DNA of 12,788 bases from Podila epigama (lineage: Eukaryota > Mortierellomycota > Mortierellomycetes > Mortierellales > Mortierellaceae). The first letter of the stretch is position 1, and the number at the start of each line of letters is the position of its first letter. Shown here piece by piece: positions 1-8,575 of the stretch. The notes under the pieces were generated by a model, which did no database searches, was not told where the DNA came from, and worked only from the letters and a program-made list of their open reading frames with translations. The stretch covers positions 1-12,788 of the forward strand of contig JAAAVE010000772.1 in NCBI GenBank assembly GCA_015679605.1, read 5' to 3'. The translations under genes and the position numbers were made by a program.

Positions 1-138
1 TTTTTTTGATGATGCATGCATGCATGCATGCCCATGCCTCATAGCACAATCTTTGTCTTTTGCCCAAATGAGTGTCATTATGTTACTGACACTTTCGACC
101 TCTTTCTTTCCTTCATTCTTTCGATACCATCCTTATAG
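1..138 (+). other. Intron, 3' portion (5' end outside window)
   Basis: This is read as the end of an intron of the left-edge gene. It has a CTGAC branch-like element near position 86, then a long pyrimidine-rich run and a TATAG acceptor ending at 138. The sequence right after it switches to strongly codon-biased text. The donor lies outside the window, so the intron is inferred from its 3' end only. Confidence 0.4.
12..30. repeat. (ATGC)n microsatellite
   Basis: This is an uninterrupted alternation of ATGC, a little under five units, and it is self-complementary. Shorter versions of the same tract recur at 6356-6369, 8574-8583 and 11112-11127. Confidence 0.85.
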
Positions 139-417
139 TGTCAACTTTCTCGATATGAAGCGTCTCCGCCTCAACATTGTCAGTGAGGCGGAGACGGTTC
201 GCATGTGGGAAAATCTCCTGGGAGCGCTCATGGGAAGCTCCTCGTCGGTAGGGATGGTCAGGTACATTTGCATGCTTTATTCATATACTTTATGCTGTTC
301 TTTTTTGAAATTTCCAGGAATTTTTTTTTCTTTCTATGAAATAGTGATGGGACCATCCATCCTGCGGTCATCATGCCGCAGCCAAGAGATCATGAACTCG
401 ATAGTTGGCGGCGATAG
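139..417 (+). CDS. Unidentified gene, last two exons (3' partial)
   Basis: I do not recognise this protein. Proposed exons are 139-261 and 345-417, joined across a GT-AG intron, ending in TAG at 415-417. The visible C-terminal fragment is about 64 residues. It begins VNFLDMKRLRL, contains ETVRMWENLLGALMG (amphipathic, probably helical), and ends with GTIHPAVIMPQPRDHELD and a basic SWRR tail. Support comes from codon choice in the first exon (AAG, GAG, CTC, GTC and AAC preferred, few A-ending codons), a pyrimidine-rich acceptor before it, and an open reading across the junction. The gene is convergent with the kinesin. The same frame stays open and coding-like after the stop, so the true end is uncertain. 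The minus strand here is also open in places, so this model may be wrong. Confidence 0.42.
262..344 (+). other. Small intron in left-edge gene
   Basis: The donor is GTACAT at 262 and the proposed acceptor is AAATAG ending at 344, after a T-rich run. A second acceptor, TTCCAG, ends at 317. Only the 344 acceptor gives a short, sensible continuation (SDGTIHPAVIM). The choice between acceptors is inference. Confidence 0.38.
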
Positions 418-533
418 CTCAACCTTCTGTTTCGATTTAACGAGTTCAAAGTCGCCAACTTCGAGTTCAAGGCAGCGGGGGCATCGACGGCCGTCCTCGA
501 AGCCCCAGCTGCAAGAAGAACATATGCTCCATA

Positions 534-627
534 TAAAAAAAAAGAATACAAAAAAAAAAAAAAAGTTACAAAATAAATATATAATATATTTTTTTTTCTC
601 TCTAATAATAATAATAATAATAATAAT
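534..627. repeat. AT-rich simple repeats: A runs and (TAA)8
   Basis: There are two A runs (the longer is 15 A at 550-564), an alternating TA stretch around 577-590, a T run, and a TAA trinucleotide array at about 603-627. On the minus strand the T runs form a long pyrimidine tract. Confidence 0.85.
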
Positions 628-716
628 CAGTACTTCCACATTCTATCTACGTCGTCATAATCATCATGGTCATCATCCTGGTGCTCGCCATTGAAACACT
701 CTTTCACCTTGTCGCT

Positions 717-743
717 ACCACCACCACCACCACCACCACCACC
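717..743. repeat. (ACC)9 trinucleotide repeat
   Basis: This is a perfect ACC array in the likely 3' untranslated region of the kinesin, where it reads GGT on the transcript strand. The apparent proline-rich open frame on the plus strand is a by-product of this repeat. Confidence 0.85.
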
Positions 744-791
744 ATCCTCACCCGAGACGACGACAACAGGTGCCGATGGTTTGGCTAATTC

Positions 792-3700
792 TCAAAAACA
801 CCCAAATTTACTCTTCTTGCTCAACAACTCCTCCATCCGTTGCTCCATAATCGCTCTTGTCTCAACAGCCTTCTCCCTCTCACGACGTTCCTTCTCCAAG
901 ATACCCTCCAGGCCTGCTCGATCCCGCTCCGATTTTTGTTTGGCCGCTTCCCAATCATTGCGCACCTTTTCCAATTCTTGCTTCAATTGCGTCCTCTCTG
1001 CAAGCAATTGGTCTCGGTCTGTACGAGCCTCTCGCAGTTTGGCCTCTGTCTCGGCCAAAGATGCTTCCAGTCGTGTCACTTTTCCTTGTTGCATCGTTTG
1101 TTCAACCTTGAGAGCCTGGACTTGGTGCGCAAGCGTGTCCACTACTCCTCGCAACTCGTTCACTTCAACGCCCTGAAGCGCCTGCGCTGTCGCGGGCGAA
1201 ATTTGCGTCGTGGGGACGACGCTATCTGTTTGACTGTTGGTAGTATCCGAGAGGGTCGACTGCAAATCTGTGTCCCGATCCTCTGCACTTCCTGCTGATG
1301 CTGTCGCTGATGCTGATGATGCTGCGACTGCGCGTCGGAGACTGTTGCTGCTCGAGATTAAACCGCTCGGTCCAGAGATAGACGTACACTTGCCAATTGA
1401 GCTCGTACGTGACGGGCGCGAGTGCGGTGATGAAGTCGACGACATGGAGGTGGAATCAAAGGACGACACCGCCCCATTCATCTTGGGCGACGAAGGTGCG
1501 GAACCGTTCAAGTGAGCATGACCTGCTGTCCTGGCCATCATCACTGGTGGGGTTGGCAAGGGTGCTGTTGGAGGGGGCGAAGTGGGTGTTGTTGACATGC
1601 CTGCGGGTATCGTGGCAAGAGCGCGCAGTGCTGGCGACATCTTTTCCGAATTGTTGCGCGACAACATGTGTTGTGACCCAGTGCTGGATCGAGCCAAATC
1701 TGGATCTGACGAGCGATGCTGGATGCCAAGACCGATCACTGGGGACGACGATGGGGAGGATGCATGATGCTGCTGGTGATGATGATTACCCCCTTGCTGC
1801 TGCAACTCTGCAATACGCTCCTCAAGCAACTTGATCTGCTTGGCTTGCTGGATCAATGTCGATTCATGTCTACCGGCGCGGATCTGAGAATTGGGCTGTG
1901 AAGCCATGCTCGCTGATGATGTGCTCCAGCTGACACGAGGGGTCGCCAACGAGTCCTCTCCTCGACCTTGCGCGTTATTGTAACTGTTATTCAAACCTCC
2001 AAAATGATCTGAAGAGGTTGACGACTTGTGTCGCAGAATCCGTTCATACACACTGCTTGCCCTCTCATCATCGCCGCCGCCGCCGTCACGATTAGCACTC
2101 GCCAGCATCGCCAAGGAAGGGCTAGAGCGGTCCAGCCGCTCTGCACGGTCCTTGAGACTCCTGAGTTCATCCTGTTGCGCTTGTCGCTCAAGCATATGTT
2201 GCAACTTTGCTGACTCATGCTCCCGCTCCAAGTTCAAAAGTCGCTCCTGTAGACTGTGATTCTTCTCGTTCAGCTCTGCTACAATCAGAGACAGTTCTTC
2301 GGACGACTGCAATGCTTGATCGCGCTCATTTTTAAGGACCTGGAGCTGCTGCTGCTGATGTTGCAGAGATTTACCATTAGAAAGAGATGTACTGGAGGAT
2401 GACGGGGGCAACAAAGTTCCCTCTCGGTTCTTGGCCGTGTAGCTCGATGCCAATGAGGACGCTATCGAGACGGAGGACGTATTGACACCATCATTCTTTA
2501 GACGCACCAGGTTCTTCTCCTCCAAAAACTGTTCGAGTTCCGAAATCTTGGCTTTCATCTCTTCTTCTGCATCCTCAAACGCCGTCGCTGCATTCGAAAA
2601 CTCATTGGCCAACGACTCGAGGTCGTCATTGAGTCGCTTGATCTCCTTCTCGTTCTCACGAACCAACGCCCTGTACCGGGACAACTCAACTTCGAGCTTC
2701 CGCACTGCCGCGTCTTCACCCAATCCAAGAGCCGAAGACGAGGCCATGGATCCAGGTCTCGACCCCTGAGACGATGACACGGTCAAGGACTCTGTCAGTC
2801 GTTTTTTCAAGGTTTCAATTGTCGCGAGATGGATGGCCACATCATTCTGAAGGCTCTTGACCGTGTCCGCTATTGATTCTTGGCGACGCTCTGCATTCTC
2901 GCGCTGCGTCTCGGCATCATCTCTGTCGGCCTCAGCCATCTTGAGTTGCCGCTGCAGAGAATTTAATGCCTCTGAATGCTCCGCATCCTTGCTCTCAATG
3001 GCTTCACGCGTCTTCTGGGCATCCTGTTCGAGAGCACCGACCTTCTCGCGAAGGTCTCGAAGCTCTTGTTCCTGATCACGCACCTGTGCCTGGCTCTGAG
3101 CGAGCTCCGCCTGAGCTGCGTCCAATTCGGCACGCACCGTTTCAATGCGGGCATTGGTGGATTCAGTCGATTCTGCAAGCGTTTTCTCCAAGCTTACAAT
3201 CTTGGCCTCTAATTCTTCAATGGCCTTGGCCTTGGAATCCATAGCTTCATCACGGGCAAATGTCAATTCGTCCAATTCCTTTTCCAGCTGTGTCTTGGCC
3301 GTCACCATGGTCTCGTGTTCAGCGAGACTAGACTCTAGGGCGGCGACACGGGCTGCTTTCTCTTGGACTTGAAGTTTTTGGGTCTCGATGTCCTTTTCCA
3401 ACGTCTCGATCCGCGCCTTGTCAGTGTCTCGCTCAGACTCCAATTCAGATACGCGTGTACGTTCCGCAGCGAGTTCTAATAATTGATTTTCAACTAGTGT
3501 CTGGAGCTCTTCTACTTTGCTCCGCTCCTTTTCCATCTTTTCCAGGAGCTCGAGCAGTTCATCCGCATGGCGCTCATCTGCCGTAGCCTTGGCCTCTGAC
3601 AATTTGACCTTGAGTTCCTCAACCTTCTCCAAGGCTTCCTTCTCTGCCTTTGTCGAACGCTCTTCCAGGTCATGTATCCGTGCCAGGCTTTCTTCGAGAT

Positions 3701-6700
3701 CTGCCTGATGTTTACTTTCACTGGCCTGTACAGCCTTGAGGCGGTTCTCAAGGTCGGCTACAGCCAGGTGCAGCATCTCTTCGAGATCAAGGGATGCCTT
3801 GTGATCCTTTTGTAGGCCCTCCAGCTTCTCCTTTAGCTCAACTGTCTCCTGCCTCAGCTGCGATTCAGATTCTCGGGCCTTGGCCAGCTCTTCCTCTAAA
3901 AGAGATGTCGAGGCAGAAGCAGCCTGAACATTCGTAATAGCAAGGCCCTCGACATCCTTGTCGCCCGTGAGCACCTTACAAGGACCATCCTCTTCCAGTG
4001 CACTGTCTGTCCGGACCCTTGGTGTCTTGATAGAGACCTCTTCCAGTTCAGCGAGGAGTTGTTCATGACGTGCTCTAGTCGACTCGAGTTCTTGTTCAAG
4101 AGCAGCCTTGATCTGCAACTTTTCAATGAGCGCCTCCTCACGTTGGGCTTCTTGAGCATCCCTGTCCTCTTTCTCAATCTCAGTCTCACTCTTAGCACTC
4201 AGACTACGAGCATCCTGTGCCTTGCGGAGATCATCCGCCTCGGCCTCTACTGAACGTTGGTAGGTGCTACACTTTTCTTCGAGGGCAACAATCATTTCTG
4301 AGAGTACTTTCAGTTCCTGCTCCTTTTCAGCTTGGACATGTTGTTCATGTGCTTTACTGGAGGCGACGGCGTCAGCAATAGCACGCTTCTGTTCCTCCTC
4401 CTCTTCACGCTCCTTCAAGAGTGCCTGGATCTGGTCTTGAGCTGCTACCTGTTCTTGAGCCAGTTTGGTCTCGAGTTCTGAAATGTACTTTTCACTCTCG
4501 ACTTTGCGCGCCTCGGCCTGTTCGAGCTGAGTCTGGACATTTTTCAAGGTTGACTCGAGTTCTGCCTGAAGTTCCTTGTGCTTTTGTAATTCCTCGAGTG
4601 CAGCAGCAGCAGGTGGTGGTGATGGCGTAGAGCGTTGTTGTTTGCGCGACAACAGCATTGACCTCTCCTGTTCGATCACGTCAATGCGTCCTTGTTGCTC
4701 CTCCAGCATTTGCTCAGAGTGGTTCAAGGCGGCCTGTGTCATGGCCAGGTGCGTTTCGAGACCAGAGATGACCTTTTCGTACTCTTCGATCACAGGTTCA
4801 ACAAAGTCCTGGAATGACTTTGAATCCACTGAGGGGAGCATGAGAGAAGGAATGGTGGAGCGACCAATGGTTGTGCGACCAGAGGAGGAAGACTCGGAGT
4901 ACTGGTCGTCATTCTCTTCTTCCTGGACAGAATTCAGGTAAGCATGGCTAATATCGGTCGAAATTGAATCGCGACTCTGATAGTGTGAAAGACGACGGGG
5001 GATCGAAGGCGAGGGTGAAGGTGAAGGGGATGAAGAGAAGCGATCGTCGAGAGAGTCATGGGGCACTATTGTGGAGGTGGTAGAGCCAGTGGACAACCGA
5101 CTGGAGGGCGATGCCTTCTCGGCAGCGACAGCACTCTCCGTGTTGACGGTCAAGGCTTGACGGGTTGCTCCGCCCTCTTTGAGTAGTTTGATTTCCATCT
5201 TGAGCTTTTGGATGATGGACCTCAGGTACTCGGGGTTGTCCATGTTGATCTCTTGGTTGAGAGAAGATGAGTTCTTGATGTTCCTGGCCCTGTTGGCATA
5301 CTTGAGCGTGTTCTTTAGAGTAGAAACAATACAAAAAGGTTAATTATTTGCATTGCGAGTTGATGAGAGAGATGTAGAGATCAACAGATATGAGCAAGAT
5401 AGAAAGAAAGATGGACAGAAAAGATGGGTAGAAAAGATGGGTAGAAAAGATGGATAAGAAAAAGAGATGTATATATTAGAAAGACAGATAGAAGAGAAGG
5501 GTACTGACAGAGATGAGAAAGAAAAGAAAAAGGAACAAAAAGAACTTACCAAAGTCTCGCCCAAGTTGACCTCACTGGGACTCACACAGGCAATCATGAG
5601 GGCTAAAGCATTGCCTCCGAGAGAATCCTGCAACAGGCGGGTGAGTTTTGAGTCTCTGTAGGGTACATGGCTCGCCTTTTTACTTGGATCGCCCAAGGCT
5701 GAGATGACATTGCCGAGGGCGTGGAGACCGGCGTTGATGCTAATACCTTCCTTGGCACGATCACCAATGGCCGACGTTCGCTTCAAACGTTCGCTTCCTG
5801 CCAAGTCCACAAAGTGGAATTTGCTCGTCAATGTGATCCACTCGCCTTCCAGTTCGGGTTCGTTGGGTGTCTGTGCAGGTGATTCGGACATGACACTTTG
5901 GCGCTTGAGTTTCGATCCTGGAGCCACGATCCCGCTCGTGAAGGGCGTGGGGATGCTTGAAGACGTTGTATTTGAAGTAGAAGAAGCCAGAGATGCTGAG
6001 GATCCTGAGGATGTTAAGGTACCGCTGGTGGGATATCCAGTGAGGCTTGGGCTCTTTGTGTGTGACCTCCTGAATGTTGGCGAGCTGCGACCTTCGGACG
6101 AAGAGAGAGGCTCTGGTGGAGGGTGAGCGGGGACAAACTTTTCCTGACGAAGTGTAATGCTGAAGATGGCGTGTGATCGTGAGGATTTCTCGTTCATCTC
6201 TGTTGAATGTGTCTGTCTGTTCTGCGACCCATACCAGAGCAATCTATAGAGCGAGTAATACAGAAATACAGAGAGACAGATATAAGTGAACATGCAGGGA
6301 CATTTTTGAGCAAATATACATATATATAACAAGAAGATAAAGAAAGAAAGCATGAATGCATGCATGCATCTTTCATTACTGGATGACTTCTTCGACAGAG
6401 GCAACAACGACTTCCTGAACACCAGTCCAAAAGATGTTGCCCTTGGCGTCCTCGCGAATCGTCACGGGTACTCGAACATCCGACTTTGCCAGCAGGTCAA
6501 TTAGGTCTTCGTTATAAATCTCGACAAATGACACACGGAACATCATTTTGTGTCCTGGTACTCTAAATCCTGGGTAGTTTTGAACGGGTGGTCGCCTGGC
6601 CTCGCGGAAGAGCTGATGCATTGCACGGGGGATGATTCCTAAGGATTTGGTGTATCCAAGCGAACAAGTAGCCGATTCGCGTCAATGGTGAGTAAGACGC

Positions 6701-8060
6701 TGTTGCATCGCTCTGCCTTTGCTTTTGTGCAAGTGAGCAAAAGGGTAACAAGGTAACAAGGGGAAAGGAAAGGCGAAAATAGATTTCCCTTTTTTTTTTT
6801 TCCCACGCGCATACCTTCTGAAGGACTTCCTCGATCTTCTGTGGATGGAGCTCCTGTGCCCATGGTATAAGTCTTTCCAGATGATGTTTGGCCATAAGCC
6901 ATAATAGTGACATTGTATCCTATAAACAAGTTACCATGAAAGTGAGTTTGTTTGTTTTTCCTTCTCTATTGGATGCAGTTACTTTAAAATCGCACATAAA
7001 CATTTGAAAAAAAATAAAAGATGGTTTACCTTCCATGAATTTGTCGACCATGCGTTTGACACTGCCTTGGTAGACATCCTCCTGTGTGGCATGCGTGCCA
7101 AAGACTTGATCGAATGTGAAGTGACGCTGTAGAGGGACGACAACGATCTGTTGAGGTGCATCATTTTGTCCGGGTGTTGGTGAAGGAGCTGAAGAGTCGG
7201 ATGAGGAATTATGAGAGAAGGAAGAACGTTCGACGAGGGACAGGACCTCTGTCTCGGCCTTTGTGCGTATCCGTGAAGCAGATTTTGTGTCGGTGACGAT
7301 GGGTCGGATGCGAAGGGCTATGGGCGTGAAGTAGAAATGAAGATGTCAGTCAGTCAGTCAGGTTGGTCTTTGTTTGCTCTTTCTTTCATTGTCTCTATTA
7401 GACCCATTGCTCGTGCATCATCTGTGCTCAGCATGGAAGAGTAGAGTAGAGTAGAGTAGAGTGGTCAGTCGACTCTGCAGTGTGCCTAGTCTCTGTTGTC
7501 CCTAAAGAACAAAGAGATTATTCTTGTCCAACCCTGTGAGAGCACAACAACCAATTTTATCCTCCTTGATACTTTTTTGTGTTGTGCTCTTGTTGGTGTG
7601 CTATTCCAAAAAGGTCATCCATCCGCACATGCTTCCGCCCCACACAAAGGCAAAACGCACACAATTAAATTGATATATTTGTGTTGTGTTGAGTGAGCAA
7701 ATGCCTGGCCGGTCCAAAGAACAACAAAATGGCAAAATGCGGACGGGGTTGAGACGGGGGTGACGGGGTTTTGTTTTTATGTGGTTTGGTTGTAGGGTTT
7801 TTTTGGCGCTGGAATGGTATTATTGCATCCTATTCCTATTCGGGTGGTTTTTATGTTTTTGTTGCTTTTGTGCCCTGAATGTATCGTTGTTTCGATATTT
7901 CCTCCTGGTAAAAAAAAAGGCATTGGCATACCACAACTTGTTAATAGTGATTTGAAAAAGAAGATGAAAAGGAAAGAATCTGCTTACCCACTTGAACGGA
8001 GGTCACGATAGGCTGAGCTGATGAGGCAGCAGTGCCGTGTGCCTGAGTCTGAGCAGACAT
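792..8060 (-). CDS. Kinesin-4-type (KIF4/KIF21-like) motor with long coiled-coil tail
   Basis: This is a plus-end-type microtubule motor by family. Exons (minus strand) are 8060-7988, 7317-7030, 6919-6815, 6638-6380, 6243-5550 and 5312-792; the frame is consistent throughout and predicts 1979 residues. The start is fixed by an in-frame TAA 15 bases upstream. Motor landmarks: VALRIRP near 24-30, FTFDQVFG, P-loop GQTSSGKT 130-137, GIIPRA near 156, switch [10 protein letters not shown] 259-267, switch II DLAGSE 388-393, [20 protein letters not shown] 406-425, and neck [14 protein letters not shown] 474-487. The KEGISIN and RNIKN wording points to kinesin-4. Tail: a Ser/Pro-rich linker at about 535-640, coiled coils at about 645-900, 940-1310, 1340-1405 and 1455-1535, a disordered Ser/Pro/Gln/His region at about 1535-1850, a final coil at about 1855-1972, and the end KSKFGCF. 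No WD40 repeats and no Cys-rich domain are present, unlike KIF21 and animal KIF4. A 99-residue insert precedes switch II. All nucleotide-binding motifs are intact. Confidence 0.95.
5313..5549 (-). other. Kinesin intron 5 (237 nt, phase 0)
   Basis: The donor is GTAAGT and the acceptor CTCTAAAG. Removing it joins LGETL to [11 protein letters not shown], exactly the kinesin consensus at the end of the motor. The intron is very pyrimidine-rich on the sense strand and contains the 13-bp tandem repeat at 5405-5455. Confidence 0.93.
5405..5455. repeat. 13-bp tandem repeat inside kinesin intron 5
   Basis: The unit is AGAAAAGATGGGT on the plus strand. There are two perfect copies (5417-5429 and 5430-5442), one with a single change (5443-5455), and a degenerate 12-base copy before them. 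On the transcript it is a repeated CCATCTTTTCT pyrimidine tract. Confidence 0.85.
6244..6379 (-). other. Kinesin intron 4 (136 nt, phase 2)
   Basis: The donor is GTAATG and the acceptor CTATAG. Splicing restores [19 protein letters not shown], the expected helix leading to switch I. The unspliced reading hits a stop at once. An ATGC microsatellite (6356-6369) lies just inside the donor. Confidence 0.92.
6356..6369. repeat. (ATGC)n microsatellite in kinesin intron 4
   Basis: About three and a half ATGC units, self-complementary, starting about ten bases inside the donor of intron 4. Confidence 0.8.
6639..6814 (-). other. Kinesin intron 3 (176 nt, phase 1)
   Basis: The donor is GTATGC and the acceptor TCCTTAG. 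Splicing yields [15 protein letters not shown], where GIIPRA is the conserved kinesin motif after the P-loop helix. A run of T on the plus strand (about 6790-6801) reads as A on the transcript. Confidence 0.93.
6920..7029 (-). other. Kinesin intron 2 (110 nt, phase 1)
   Basis: The donor is GTAAAC and the acceptor TTTATAG. Splicing gives [20 protein letters not shown], rebuilding the strand that leads into the P-loop. Confidence 0.94.
7345..7362. repeat. (GTCA)n tandem, branch-site-like on the minus strand
   Basis: Four GTCA units on the plus strand read CTGACTGACTGACTGAC on the kinesin transcript. They lie about 27 to 44 bases before the intron 1 acceptor, the usual range for a branch point. 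Confidence 0.8.
7438..7462. repeat. (AGAGT)5 microsatellite in kinesin intron 1
   Basis: Five perfect AGAGT units within intron 1. No coding role is seen. Confidence 0.9.
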
Positions 8061-8575
8061 GCCAACTGCAAAATGTTATCTTCGTAAACGGTGCGATGAC
8101 AGTCTGTGAAGAGTCTGCAAGTAAGAAGAATGTGAGTGATGTGTATGGGGTAAGAGGTATGAGGTATGAGGTATGGGGTATGAGGTATGGTATGGGGTAT
8201 GGTATGGGGTATGAATATGACGAGGTATGGGTATGAAGTATGGGTATAACGGTTTATGGGTATATATGGCCAGCTATGTGGAATGGATATTATCGATTTA
8301 GATGTTGCCCTTGCTGTTACTGTTGCTATCCTTGCTTTTTGCTTGTTGTAAAAGTAGAAGTAGTAGTAGTCGCTATTCCTTTTGAAGAAACGCAAATAAA
8401 ATGTTTGGTCAAGAGGGTATATGGCGCGGTATGGAGGTGAGAGAATGTTGTTTTTCGGATTATGCAAAGATTGAAAGAATGTGTGGAGTAGAAAGGGAAA
8501 AACGGATGGACAGAATGCAAAGAGGGCGTATTTCCAGGGGTGAGAGAGAGAAACCCAGTCAGGAACAAAAATTTG
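8061..8575 (-). promoter_or_regulatory. Kinesin 5' leader/promoter, ATG-free on the sense strand
   Basis: There is no ATG on the minus strand over these 515 bases, although the plus strand has dozens. That fits a transcribed leader upstream of the start at 8060. On the sense strand there is a strong acceptor-like site (pyrimidines then TTGCAG) ending near 8117, and a second TTTTGCAG just before the start. A 5' UTR intron is therefore possible. The sense strand is pyrimidine-rich. No TATA box could be assigned with confidence. Confidence 0.45.
8141..8250. repeat. Degenerate GGTATG(A/G) minisatellite
   Basis: This is an array of 5- to 7-base units (GGTATGA, GGTATGG, GGGTATG) covering about 110 bases. 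On the kinesin sense strand it reads as TCATACC and CCATACC repeats and so carries no ATG. It sits in the likely kinesin leader. Confidence 0.85.

Larger units (their letters stand above)
418..791. other. Convergent 3' intergenic region
   Basis: This lies between the TAG of the left gene and the TGA of the kinesin. Positions 418-530 are GC-rich and coding-like in more than one frame. From 530 the sequence turns AT-rich, with A runs, an AATAAA on the plus strand at 572-577 that could serve the left gene, a TAA microsatellite and then an ACC repeat. Both genes probably place their poly(A) sites here. No clear minus-strand AATAAA lies close to the kinesin stop. Confidence 0.5.
7318..7987 (-). 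other. Kinesin intron 1 (670 nt, phase 1)
   Basis: The donor is GTAAGC right after codon 24 and the acceptor is CCCATAG. Splicing gives [13 protein letters not shown], the standard kinesin first strand. It is several times longer than the other introns. It holds an AGAGT microsatellite and four tandem CTGAC-type branch sites near the acceptor. I found no convincing extra exon inside it. Confidence 0.85.

Noticed and set aside
691-1176. Plus-strand frame starting with a polyproline stretch
   Set aside because: The prolines come from the ACC repeat and the remainder is antisense to the kinesin C-terminus.
840-5000. Several open frames of 60-150 codons on the plus strand and other minus frames
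   Set aside because: They are shadows of the long kinesin tail exon. Its Glu/Lys/Leu/Ser-rich codons leave other frames open, and none has its own start context or recognisable protein.
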